From: Pieris napi
Taxonomy: Eukaryota > Arthropoda > Insecta > Lepidoptera > Pieridae
Assembly: GCF_905475465.1 (NCBI RefSeq)
Contig: NC_062243.1
Coordinates: 2,066,001 to 2,130,000 of the forward strand
DNA: 64,000 nucleotides
Direction of reading: 5' to 3'
Shown here: positions 53,680-64,000 of the stretch, piece after piece
Numbering within the stretch: the stretch's first letter is position 1
Layout: every line of letters starts with the position of its first letter
Position numbers and translations under genes: made by a program
Notes under the pieces: generated by a model
Told to the model about the DNA's origin: nothing
The model's database searches: none
Seen by the model: only the letters and a program-made list of their open reading frames with translations

Positions 53680-54972
53680 TATAACTAACACCGTTGAACG
53701 GTGTGTGTAGTGCTAAGGGACTCAAATATGTGAAAGTGTAAATGTGGTAATCAATTAGATTGTGTGCAAAACTTAATTCTACTGTTTTAAGTATGCAGTA
53801 TAATAATAATTATAAATTTGTAGTAATCAGCTAAACATTGTCTAAAAATGAATGTCATTTGAGATTGTATTGATTAAAATTTACTAATATGTATTAATCA
53901 AAGTATTTTCTAGCTGTCAATGCCACAATGTATCAGTATTGGAAATACCAATTTTGGATCCTTAGAGTAACAAAATGTTTAATGAGATAAAATAGGTTTA
54001 TGCAAACATAACCTTATGTGTACCTATGTATCGTTTTTCTCTGAACATGACTTCTGTAGCTTAGTTTATTAAATTAAATACTACTAGCTAACTAAGTAAG
54101 TACAATTATAAAACTCAACTACATTATAATCATGGCAAAAATATTTTCTATAAGAATTGCAGTGTCGAAGTTTGTGGGTATGCTTCTGTGAAAAGAATAT
54201 TTTTTATAAATAAAAAATGAAAGTGTCTTGTTTTTTTTTATTTTTGGATATGAAAAATTTATGGCAGAATACACATAGGTGGTGCAAAAAACTAAACCAT
54301 AGATTTTGGTATTATTTAGTCATATGCTTACAAATTTTAGTTAAAATAAACATGATTGTATTATAAATTTGGTCAATTATTGAAACATACATCGGTACTT
54401 ATTCACAGTATTTGTTTCAATTGAAAAAAATATAACTACAGTAGATAACATAACACATCTTTAAGCTTATTTTGAATACCTTAATGAAGTATTTAAAACA
54501 ATTTTTAACATTAGATGTGTGCTTGCCTTCATAAACATACCATGCCATGACTAGGCATTCAAAGGTACAATTTGGAAAAACAATCATAAATGACAGTAGT
54601 CTTTGATTCTTGAAATTTGCACTGACAATCATTAATAACAGATCAACTTGGAAGATCCAAAACTGAATTTAAACTTGAATTTACATTTTGTTAACTTAAA
54701 GATATTGAACTTACTTTTAAACAATAATCTAGGATTAATAAACAATTTTTTTTATATAACAAATATAAGACTCATAATTGTGCTTTTAACTGATGCAATA
54801 CCAGAGCCATTAGACTAATCAATTTTTAAATTTAACTTAAAAGATATGTTTCTTGTACTATAAGGGATTTTATTTAACTACTGTTTTGATTTGACCACAA
54901 GTCTTTATTTACAATTTCTAAGGTTTAACATTATAGATAAGGTCCATAATTACAACTATATTTATATCTAGA

Positions 54973-55488
54973 TCACTTTCCAAATCCACCTCTACAGTTT
55001 GGGCTACTCTCTATAACTTTATCACTTACATCCCACTGCTGCGGGGTTTTGGCCACTATTGATAATGCATGTACTCCAGAGCGCAGTTCTTCTTGTAATA
55101 TGTCATTTACTAATCGGTGTCTCTGAAAATATAAAAGATAAATTTGGACAATATTTCAGTAATTTCAGAACTATTATTAAACCACATTTTTTTATTACAT
55201 ATATTTCAATAACCTTATTTGGTCTATGTATTCTAAGCCGCAACTGTGGCTCTACCATTTTGGCGCAAAAAATTGTTACAGAACATTTATATGCAATAAA
55301 ATAATTACCTTAATCAATGGTAACCCATCGAATTTATCTGAAACAACGACGACCTTGAAATGAGTTTCGGCGCCCTTGGGTACATTATGCATATATGACT
55401 CATTTATCACCTCTAAATGCTTTGTTTGTAACGCAGTCTCCAATTTTGTTTTTATCGCATTAGCAACGACGCCACCGAGAGATGTCAT
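54973..55488 (-). CDS. BolA-family protein, BOLA1-like
   Basis: Two exons, 55488-55309 and 55122-54973, give 109 residues from ATG at 55488. The first contains the amphipathic start (ANAIKTKLETAL..HLEVINES), the HFKVVVVSDKF strand and PLIK. The second starts RHRLVNDILQEEL and continues VHALSIVAKTPQQW, the BolA signature including the conserved His. The end SSPNCRGGFGK resembles the BOLA1 C-terminus. BolA proteins pair with monothiol glutaredoxins to handle iron-sulfur clusters; BOLA1 acts in mitochondria. A possible 5' exon (about 55669-55606) with an ATG frame cannot be joined in frame with this exon, so it is probably untranslated or its frame ends. No mitochondrial signal is therefore certain. 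Confidence 0.9.
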
Positions 55489-56440
55489 TTTCCTCGTCAC
55501 AAGGTCACTTATTAGTCTACCTATTGTTATAGAGATTAGTAATAATTATACAGTACAAATAGAAGTTTCGGAATTACTGTTTTCACTCAGTTAACCTTAC
55601 CGTGCTGGAAGCTAAGCGACATGCCGCGCCGTGTTATTATCCTTTCTTCCGTTCTAGCCAAAATCATAGGCACCTTAGGACATCTCGACTTTTTTACAAT
55701 TTTTAGAGAGCTTTTAGTTTTATTCTAAAATTATACTTTCAACCGCTACTTCGAATTACGATTACGGAAATTAATCGAAAAAAAAACAAAGATTCTAGAT
55801 GCTGTCAAAACGTCAATGTCATCAGCCTCGACACATTGTCAATGCCAAGGACAATTCTAAATTTCTACAGAATAATTACGTATAGCTTATATTACCAGAT
55901 TAATTTAATAATACTATGACTGTAATTATTAATTAATAAATAATAATTGATAAATATTTGAAATTAGTAACTAAAACCACTATGGCACAGCTATTAAAAT
56001 GTTCACCAATCAAAAATTAAGGCAAATCATTTCCTTTACGAATTTATTTCATGACGGGCTACGAGGACGAAAAATCTTTACCAGGCAACCTCGGTAAGAA
56101 GAAGAGAAAGAGTAAGAGATTTTTTTACAAAATGTATTAATGTAGGAGTGCATCGAGAAAAATTGCAATGCACAATAACGTCCAGGTTCGTTTTGGGAAG
56201 TGGTTCCAATTGCCATGTTGGAAACTCTAAATTCGATAAACATGTACCTACGTCTTCCTCTTTCGACTCTAAAATATTTACTGTGAAATGAAGAGAATTT
56301 TATAAAACATAATATTGAATACTATGGCAACATAATAGTTAGTATATTGTGATAATTATACAATTATTTAACTCAGCTTGTAACAATGATAATATAAAGA
56401 CAATGAACGAGAGTAATCTTGGTCAGTTTATTTTTCCGAC

Positions 56441-57980
56441 ATGATGAAGTTGCAGTTGTGTGTGCTTTTAGCAATATTAATGGTCAGAGGACGAGAAATA
56501 GTAAGTCAAATAACTCATATTTTTTAAACTGTAGCTAATTCGATGACAGCCATTTTTGTTCTAGGTTTGTAACTTTCGATATATAGATTTTAATTCTTTT
56601 AAATAAAACTTTGTATAGCAATCCTTAACAGCAGTCATAGACATCAAGACTGTCAAAACTGACGAAATCTGAAAAAGTTTTATAGTCCTTTTCATGAAAG
56701 AAGTCCCCCAGACGCGGCGCTGCAATCGCATGACGTAATGTTGCCATTTATGAGTAAACAATTTACCTATTTTATTTACATTTAGCAGATGTAATTAATC
56801 AAATAATATTATTTTCTGCATACTTCGATGAAACAATATTTCTGTTATATAAAAAGTATATTTTTATTTACTTATATTAGCGGTGTTCTACCTACTTACA
56901 GGGAAAAGATGAGAAAATAGGGTAGAGAAAAGCTAAAATAAAAATTTTTTATTCAGAGTTTTATTGCATAATTGTTGGGTTACAATTTTTTTCGAAGTAC
57001 ACGCCGCTGTTATACCTTCGTTTGTAATTCTTGTTACAGTTTTCTCTGACACACCTGCAATTAAATTATGAACAATTAAAAATAATAGTAACTTTAAGTT
57101 TATAATGCTTATGTAATTTGTAATATATGTTTTAATTTCAGTTACCTAGTTTCATCACGTTATGTATTTATTCAATTTTGTCACAAAAACGAATTTATAT
57201 CATAAAAGTCCCATCAATACAGCAAAAAATTATAAATGGCAACTCTAAAAAGTACCTGTTATGGCGGCAATTCTCTTCCGAACATTGTTTAGTGGTATTA
57301 AAACACCTTGATTCTTATGTTCCGCTTCACATAACTCTTTCACCTTTAATATCTTTTCTCGAGCCGAACTTTTTACAACTTTTGGCATTGTAATCAATCT
57401 TTAAAATGCACTAAGCTAGTTAAAAATTCACAAAAATCTACCACAACAAACAAACTTGATAACATCGACGAATGACAACATTGCCGACCTGTCAAATTTA
57501 GTTCCAAAAATCACCGCGGGACTTCTTTCATGAAAAGCACTATACTTGAATGTGGAGTATTCGTTTAATGCTTTGTCAAACTTATAAAAGAGGTTCTAAG
57601 CTATGCGTATTTACTTTCAGGACTACATAAAGCCTCCTCAGTCAGAAGTTCCTAAGTTAATCGAAGTATCATTCACCTGTATTACAGAAACTAATGTTGA
57701 CGCTGATACCATTCAGAAGATAATAACATGGAACGTTAAGAATACAGAGCAAATTACAACATATCTGTTCTGCTTTATGCAAAAGGCAAAATACGCGGAC
57801 GACGACGGCCATTTTATCATAAACAACATCATGCCACTTGTTGGCCAGCATAAAAAGAAAGACGAGTTCCAGAGAGTTCTAGAGGAATGTAACAAACTCG
57901 CTGGAAAGGACAGATTTGATACAGTATATAAAATCTCTGAGTGTACCCATGACAAGACGCCTGTATTTTTTACTATGTAA
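56441..57980 (+). CDS. Odorant-binding protein, minus-C type
   Basis: Exon 1 56441-56500 encodes a start plus a signal-peptide core (MMKLQLCVLLAILMVRG). Exon 2 57621-57980 (TAA) encodes the mature domain. The total is 139 residues, usual for insect OBPs. Four of the six classic cysteines are present: C1 in SFTCITE, C3 in YLFCFMQK, C4 in LEECNKL and C6 in ISECTHD. C2 is Thr and C5 is Phe, the exact pair lost in minus-C OBPs. Such small secreted proteins bind hydrophobic ligands in sensillum lymph or elsewhere; the ligand is unknown. A second ATG follows the first directly. The 1.1-kb intron holds a TIR element with an antisense gene. AATAAA at 58175-58180 is the likely poly(A) signal. Confidence 0.9.
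56681..57544. mobile_element. TIR element in the OBP intron carrying an antisense HTH gene
   Basis: The ends TATAGTCCTTTTCATGAAAG and the complement of TATAGTGCTTTTCATGAAAG continue through AAGTCCC (about 27 bp, one mismatch) and are bordered by TA. About 860 bp. It carries a two-exon minus-strand ORF with a DNA-binding motif but no catalytic domain. Confidence 0.8.
56933..57388 (-). CDS. Short HTH protein inside the TIR element (transposase DNA-binding remnant)
   Basis: Exons 57388-57256 (ATG) and 57054-56933 (TAG) join in phase to give 84 residues. The N-terminal helix-rich region (AREKILKVKELCEAEHKNQG) is followed by VRKRIAAITGVSEKTVTRI, a classic helix-turn-helix, then a basic, degenerate end. 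N-terminal modules like this occur in insect transposon proteins ahead of a catalytic domain, which is absent here. It is most likely a leftover DNA-binding domain. It lies antisense in the OBP intron, so it could in principle be expressed from its own promoter. Confidence 0.6.
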
Positions 57981-58224
57981 GAATCTGTTTACAGATTCCG
58001 CATAATATATCTAATTTAACACGCTAAATGTATTTAAAAACAACAAACATACTTTTACATAATCTTTATTATTTGACAACTAAAAATAGTCATAGAGAAA
58101 AATGTGATTGCTACTCTTTTATATTTTACATTCATTGGACGATCTAATTACACGTGTTACATGAAAATATGTGCAATAAAAGTAAGAAATGAATTAGAGT
58201 TTTATTTTTCTGTAACGAACTTGA

Positions 58225-61200
58225 TTAATTTTCTAAAACTGACCTCACCACAGTGTAAAACGACATTCCTGTTTTGATAAACTGAAAATTAAATATTGTG
58301 TTATTAATTAAAAATTTAGGTTTATGACAGTTAAATAATAAATTCCCCGGCTAAATACGACCTTGCCCTGAGATACAGAAGCTTCTGGAGTTTTGCTCTG
58401 AAACTTTGTTGGTAATGCATTGGAGTTTTGATTCTCGGAACTATAATTGTTCAACATTGTCAAGTCAAATAATCATGTGTCTGCTTGTCTACGGTACTTC
58501 CGAGTATGCAAAACATAAGTTTTTCTTACCCAAGTAAACGTTTCTAAAGACAGCGTCACAGATCCATAAATATATATGGGCATTCCTTGAGTGACTGCGG
58601 TGTAGAAAATAAGTACGCTTCTCTTATATTTCATATCATGATCATACCATTTTTCTGTAGCTGCTTCCTCAAGTTCTGTACACTGAATTGATAAATACAT
58701 TTTTTATCCTTTGTAAGAAATTATAAATAAATCTTTAAAGACAGTTTAAATTTAAAAAAACACTTAGAGTACATTACGGCCATCAAATGTGTAAAATTCA
58801 TGAGCGGCCGTAAAATTTAAAATTTGTTGAGCCTTCTTTCAGTTTGGCCACTGGTTCTCTTTGGAACAATTTATCCATGTTATTTCAGTGTGTTATAGAT
58901 ACGTCGACACTAGCACGTCAATTTTTTTTGGTTCTAAGGAATGCCGGTTTCCTCACGACGATTTCCTCCACAAGTGCTAAATGCGCACTTAGACTGAAAC
59001 GTTAAAAATGAAACGTATTTCCGGGGTTCGACCCTAGGACTTCGCGGATAGTCAAGGTGTATTAGCGGTTTCACCGGAATGAGAGTAGCTATAAAGTTGT
59101 ATACCTTTATTTTGGAAGCCTAAATCATGTCTCAAACCTACTTATCGTAGGGTGACACGATATTCCAACTTCAAAGGTAAAAGGAATCGATTTTTAAAAC
59201 ATTTATTATCTACATATTTACATCTCTATGCATTTGTACGCTACGCTATTTGTATTTCATATAACTTTTCATTTCTTGTACCATTTTCGAGATAGAAGGC
59301 AGGGCGCGCTCAGTGTTTATATAAATTATTGATAAAAAAATAATTTTATCAAATCGAAATTATGAAAAAGCTAATTTACATGCTTATTCAAATGGTATGG
59401 CTACAAGTAAATGTCATAACAAAATAGGCCAGAAATGGCACGCCGAAGAAACAGCTATTGACGAATTTAAACATGAAAAAACTGCTGTTGCCTTTGGTCC
59501 TCCTCGTCATTTATATTTTTATTATATTATACCAATTCTTAAAAGGCCAGCAACGCACTCGCGACTGGCATCGATGTATCACATGTCCACGTAGAACTTA
59601 AAATCAGGTAAGTCTCCTACCAATTTGGCCTGATCTATGAAAAAAAATCATCAGTTCTCTTATGTAAATAATAAAAGACAGATAAACTTACCGCATTATC
59701 CACAATTTGACCCAAGTTGCACAAAATGAATACACCGATAATGACGATAATTAGAAGAAAAGCAAATGTCATTGTATCAATATTAAGCTCGTGCTAAAAT
59801 GATTTATTTAATAATAAAATATACATTCGCTTTTTAGTTAATATGAACTAAAATTTTAAATAAAAGCTTTACTGAAACTTTCTATTTTTTTATAATGGGT
59901 GAAAGTGTCACTCATCTATCATGGTCAAGTATGGGCCAACTAAAAATCAGTGTTGCTGACAGGAACTTAAAGTTGAGTCGGGCCCATTTTCAAATCAAAT
60001 CAAATCGTTATGAACGTCAAAAAAAGATATACATATTAAATGCTTCTAATTTTACATTTACTGCCAGTTCTCAAATCAAGGGCGTAGAACGGAAGAGAAG
60101 AACTGGCAATAAACTCTCCGCCACTCTTTTTAATCGACAAGTTTTGCTTTGAATCAAAGTGATTGTGTATTTGAATTTTTGTGTATATTGCTTTAATCAA
60201 ATCGATTTTTTTTTGTTTACATGTGTGAGTGCTAATTTCTAGATAATTTCAAACTTAAATATGTGTTTAATTATAATTATTACTTGGCGTGCTTTTAATC
60301 GTCACTTGTTTGTTTTAGGTTCTATTTTCTGAATAGCCAGTAGTATACTTTATCTGACATGTGTTGTTTAGGTTTAAGACATGCCGGTTTCCTCACACTT
60401 TGGCCTTCATGCAAGCAAGTGAAAGAAGTAAAAATTTGTGCACAGCTGGGATTTGAAGACCCGACTCGCTCGACGCATGTTTCAAGTCACAAGGCCAGTA
60501 ATGCTGTATGTATGTTTTAGTTAATTAAAACTGTGTTATTGTCTTTTATTGACATAACTTTTAGACATAGAAAAACACCTTTTTAACGGATTTGAAGTTA
60601 TGTTTTATTATAAATTTATATTTATTCTACATAATAGACTAACTAGATAGGCCCAATCGCTACATACGCTTTGACCAAGCGAAAGTACTTGCGAAAGAAA
60701 AAAGATTCTTCCCAAGATTGGTACGCGAAGCCATTGAAATCAAAAAACACCCCAATTTCAAAAGAGAAGACGGCCTAAAATTGTCAAACACCTGGGATCC
60801 AATAATATCCAAATTAAAATCTCAAGATAAACAATCCGCGAAAATAGAGGACACCGTGAGCCATTTCTGCCAAAACCCTCCATCTTTTAGTCGATACCAA
60901 CTCCGGGGAAATAAATACAGATAACACAACTTTTTCTACAGCTGTGATACTTTTTGACATTCAACACTTTTTGTCTTCAGTCACCGTGACCACGCACGCT
61001 GTAATCCACGTGAAACGTCGGTTAAATTTAAAGTTATGTAAAAAAAAAAAAAAAATATAATAAAACATAACTTCAAATCCGTTAACAAAGTGTTTTTCTA
61101 AAACTGTGTTGTTATAATTTATCATATTTATAAACAACTATTTCTAAAATGTTAAAAGGGCGTCTAATTAGAAACTACAAACTATAGACTATTGTTTGTA

Positions 61201-63798
61201 TGATGTAGTTTTAATTTCAGACGTTTCAAGTTCACATCGACAAACCAATTTCTAAATTTGCGCTTTATACTATATCAGATCGTCGGCATCTTGAGACTAT
61301 TGACTTAATTAAGAAACAAGAATGCTAAAAATGTATTGGATTTCTACATATTGGTGCGCTCAATACATTTAATAACTTTAACAAACTTACAGAGAGCGAA
61401 AGTTCTACTAAACAGATTGCTTCTAGAGTCATTCCGAGAAGTATAGTTATCAGAAAGTACACTTTGCACGTAGCATTCAACTTGTTGGTGAATCTGTAAC
61501 ATCGTAGTTGGATTATTAACAAACTTCAAATACGAGTATCTAAATTTTTTTCTCTAAAAGTTTAAGTATAGCTTTATTCTTGTTGCATAAATTCTTTATC
61601 AAAATATGTTACCGACTGAAAATTTCACTAAAAGGTTTAAATGACATTTCTTTAGTTAATATCTTATATAGTTTAAGTCTATCTAATATAGTAGTCAAAA
61701 TTAAAATGCGGTAACGATGTTTTGCGCACTTTGCACATATATCACTCAATCTTTATAACGATATTTCTCAAGAATTACCTACCTTTTCATTCTAAGATAA
61801 TGGATAATGCACTGTTTAAGAATTTCGTAGCACTTCTTATGCCATATATTATTCCTCTCTGTTATTTCCACAATATCAGTCATATTCTTGAGAATATATG
61901 TCAAAATATTTAGTTGGCGCGTCAATTGAAGGATAATGAGAATTAATAGTGACAGGAAACATGGGTACGCTGAAACAAATTACTGATGACCAAATGCATT
62001 AAAAATGGTTCATTAATGAATTATACACAGCCTCCGCTATAGGGCTGTTACTGTTATGTTTGTCTGTTGAGATTTTGAGTTCATTCAAAGGTGGAATAGA
62101 AAATGCGATTAGGATATTTTTAACAGAAGAAACCTGTGATCTCCTCTGCTCTGTTCTGCCCTGAGCTCAAACTATTTCTATTACTTCGATGCCTGATATA
62201 TCCGGTTTCACAGTTGCCCTATAATAAGCTGCATAGCCGGTCTTTATAGAGATTTTTTTTTTTTATTTATTTATTTTCCATATTTCCTATTTTTACAGTA
62301 ACTTAATACTAATACAATAGAAAACTAACGTAAAACATAATATAAACATAACAAGTAAAAACTTAAAAACCTAAACCATTTTATAACTAATTAATTATAA
62401 ATAATGAAATTCTTGTGAATTTAGCCAGTCCGCGCGATTACATCGTAGTATAGTAAAGCCTATTGGAACCAAGTCAGAATCAGCTATTGAATCATTACAG
62501 CCTGTCTCTGTGACAGCAATCAAGTCTGCCTCTGCTGTCAACACACTTGCGTTAAAGTTAACTAATTTAGTCCGAAGCCCCCTTACGTTTTGATAGAATA
62601 TATCAATAATAATTGGTTTACTTCCACCCTTCTTTACTTTTGTTCGATCTCCGAAACCACACCCAATCACAAAATTCTATATTTACTGGCCAATTTTCAG
62701 GTTGACAGAGTACCTTATATTCACTTTCTGGTACACCAATAATAAAAGATGCATAGTCCCTTTCCGTTTTATGATTTATCTTTTCTACGCTAACTGTCAC
62801 ATTTTTGTTATATATTTTTTTCACATAACTTTCCAAACATTCCACCGACGTTTCCTTTTTTAAGCGCCATACGTGTAAAAACTTCTTCCGCTCGGTCCCT
62901 TCAATCTGTATAGCGTTTCTGCAATCACCCTTTTTTACCTCTTTTCGAGGGTATTTGCTCCGGGGACTGTCATCGTCATTCAACTTTGCCTTGGTTTCCA
63001 ACATATTACCCTTTTTTCGCAATTTCTCCTTTCCTTGCCCTTTATACATTGGAAATCCATTTTGGTCTTCAATTTCTATTGACGCCGACGTCGTGGCCAC
63101 ACATTCGTTCATGGACGCATCAGTAATTTGGCTATTATGTTTTAGGACATCCACAAAAGATTGCTACTACTGACTACTAGTACTAGATTGATACTAGCTG
63201 ACCCGGCAAACGTCGTTTTGCCATGTACCTATATTATTTATAGGAAACATTTTTTGGTTCAATAAAAATAACTGTCTATTATAATAAAAAATAGGGGTTG
63301 ATCATAGAGGGGTGACAATTAAGGGTTGTATGTATTTCTGTATGCTGTATCATAAAAAAAATAAAATCAAAAAGTTTTGTCTAAAAAATAAAAATAAAAA
63401 TTTAGGGATGGACCGCCGTTTATTACGTTGTTTGTTTTTCTTTTAATGTAACGAAGTATAAAAATGTATATCACTAATATACAGTCAAAATCTGATACAA
63501 CGACATCGAAGGGACTACTCATATTTCAGTCGTAAACAACACGATAGTCGTAACAGCCGATGACGTTGTTATTAAGTACCTAATACGATACAATTCAGCC
63601 GGGACCTTTGATTTTGGTCAATATAACCGGTATTTCTAAACGATGTCGTCGTAAACGGTTTTGACTGTAACTAGATTTTATCGTATTATGATAGTAACCT
63701 ACCAATACAGCACAAATATGCAGCATGAGCCTGATATATGCAAGAAAATATATATACCGCAATATGTTGAACACTCCAAGGAAACTCCATTTTAAATG
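58225..63798 (-). CDS. Insect odorant receptor (7tm_6), 5' partial
   Basis: Exons, in minus-strand order: 63798-63703, 61969-61783, 61493-61391, 59793-59692, 58682-58530, 58281-58225 (TAA). Phases agree at all five joints and give about 232 residues covering TM3 to TM7. Recognisable segments are FKMEFPWSVQHIAVYIF, LTRQLNIL..KKCYEILKQCIIHYLRMKR, TCKVYFLITILLGMTLEAI, ELNIDTMTFAFLLIIVIIG, EEAATEKWYDHD, and the family-typical end TLSLETFTW-FIKTGMSFYTVV. The receptor would form a ligand-gated cation channel with Orco in olfactory neurons. The N-terminal exons lie beyond the right edge; a LEPEG-like open stretch near 63960 hits a stop and was not used. Intron 1 in view is loaded with a LINE derivative and a Helitron. 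Confidence 0.9.
58925..59065 (+). repeat. SINE body fragment
   Basis: GGAATGCCGGTTTCCTCACG, CTAAATGCGCAC and a GGGGTTCGACCCTAGGACTT B-box-like segment, in the odorant-receptor intron. Confidence 0.65.
59530..59645 (+). repeat. Retroelement 3' tail fragment
   Basis: AATTCTTAAAAGGCCAGCAACGCACTCGCG and a degraded TCAGGTAAGTCTCCTACC end with A-rich tail, in the odorant-receptor intron next to exon 59793-59692. Confidence 0.65.
60008..60146 (-). repeat. Reverse copy of the GGAGAGTTTATTGCCAGTTCT family
   Basis: Complement of GGAGAGTTTATTGCCAGTTCT and GAGAACTGGCAGTAAATG, with GACGTTCATAA at its 3' side. Confidence 0.75.
60340..60505 (+). repeat. Diverged SINE body fragment
   Basis: Contains AAGACATGCCGGTTTCCTCAC, GTGCACAGCTGGGATTTGAA and CTCGACGCATGTTTCAAGTC; weakly conserved. 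Confidence 0.5.
60650..60935 (+). pseudogene. Penelope-like element endonuclease end
   Basis: The plus-strand frame reads VREAIEIKKHPNFKREDGLKLS, then NTWDPI, a run typical of the GIY-YIG endonuclease end of Penelope-like elements, then a stop at 60924. Upstream ..RFDQAKVLAKEKRFFPR fits too. The reverse transcriptase is absent: a 5'-truncated copy in the odorant-receptor intron. Confidence 0.6.
62270..63154 (-). mobile_element. Internally deleted jockey-like LINE with poly(A) tail
   Basis: On the minus strand an ORF1-like frame (63154-62618; Lys-rich, then FLHVWRLKK, NVTVSVEKI, SFIIGVPESEY) is followed by an overlapping ORF2 start (62670-62395) reading IFYQNVRGLRTK, LIAVTETG, the start of an AP endonuclease. 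The frame then ends and a non-coding tail with AATAAATAAATAAAAAAA reaches 62270. The endonuclease remainder and the reverse transcriptase are missing although both ends are present. Confidence 0.65.
63194..63425 (-). mobile_element. Truncated Helitron 3' half
   Basis: Minus-strand end ..ACGTTTGCCGGGTCAGCTAG; contains the complement of CTATGATCAACCCCTATTTT. Its inner boundary is approximate. Confidence 0.7.
63482..63667. mobile_element. 186-bp MITE with CAGTCAAAA termini
   Basis: Ends CAGTCAAAATCTGATACAAC and the complement of CAGTCAAAACCGTTTACGAC, both continuing into GACATCG, flanked by TA (63480-63481, 63668-63669). Tigger/mariner-type and non-coding, about 35 bp from the odorant-receptor exon at 63703. 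Confidence 0.75.
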
Positions 63799-64000
63799 CT
63801 GAAAATAAAGCAGTGTGATGAAGGATGTAAGAACCTTATAGCCTAATTACGGACTACTATCGCAAGCATGGTCTGTACGGAATGGACAACTATTTTTGAC
63901 TAGTTACATGTTCTTTTTGTTATATCACACAAAATGGAAGAATTTCAAATGTAATGGAGGTAATAAAATCCTTCGGGAAGGAACTGAAAAGCGAAATTAT

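Noticed and set aside
58340..58418. Candidate last exon of the odorant receptor (SKTPEASVSQ...)
   Set aside because: The exon at 58281-58225 gives the family-typical FIKTGMSFYTVV ending, so this one is unnecessary.
63955..64000. Candidate upstream odorant-receptor exon (FLPEGFYYLHYI)
   Set aside because: Hits a stop after 12 codons with no donor; similarity to a receptor segment is probably coincidental.
1..64000. CRISPR arrays, bacterial operons, rRNA genes
   Set aside because: No direct-repeat arrays with spacers, no Shine-Dalgarno-led gene strings and no rRNA-like sequence; the window is clearly nuclear eukaryotic DNA.

Overview
The window is an AT-rich, intron-rich eukaryotic region dense in transposons, almost certainly from a moth or butterfly (Lepidoptera). 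The evidence is the repeat content (short A|TC...CTAG|T Helitrons with TCTAYAY-type 5' ends, the lepidopteran SINE whose body reads AGGCCTCAGATTTCTGTATC, the 'TATCACTTAACATCAGGTGAGCCTCCTG'-type retroelement tails, RTE-like and Penelope-like pieces) together with an insect odorant receptor and an insect odorant-binding protein.

Layout. (1) 3965-24594, plus strand: one very large gene made of about fifteen tandem thioredoxin-fold domains. Twenty-three exons fit a single reading frame (4860 coding bases after the first 2) and end in a C-terminal membrane helix. Its 5' end lies outside the window. Two further splice routes give premature soluble C-termini: one through a poly-Asp/Glu exon and a Lys/Pro-rich tail (16226-17736), the other through a short CxxC-bearing exon (20878-21011). 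An intron of this gene holds a 4.25-kb RTE-like LINE (8498-12745) with two open frames, a perfect 12-bp target duplication and a canonical -1 frameshift heptamer at the ORF1/ORF2 junction. (2) 27328-30585, minus: a DGAT2/MOGAT-type acyltransferase. (3) 34717-35946, minus: a small coiled-coil protein I do not recognise. (4) 36789-53679, plus: ASH2, a core subunit of SET1/MLL histone-methyltransferase complexes. Its 9.9-kb intron 4 holds a 1.77-kb TIR element, a foldback element with a 660-bp palindrome and a 444-bp tandem duplication, and a pogo/Tigger remnant. (5) 54973-55488, minus: a BolA-family protein. (6) 56441-57980, plus: a 'minus-C' odorant-binding protein with a small antisense HTH gene inside a TIR element in its intron. 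(7) 58225-63798, minus: the 3' six exons of an odorant receptor, convergent with the odorant-binding protein.

No operon logic applies. The genes look functionally unrelated apart from the chemosensory pair (6)-(7), whose 3' ends meet tail to tail. Splice junctions were placed by eye and are supported by frame continuity and family similarity, not by transcripts. Many of the open frames that can be listed here begin at non-ATG codons or are antisense shadows, and I left those out.
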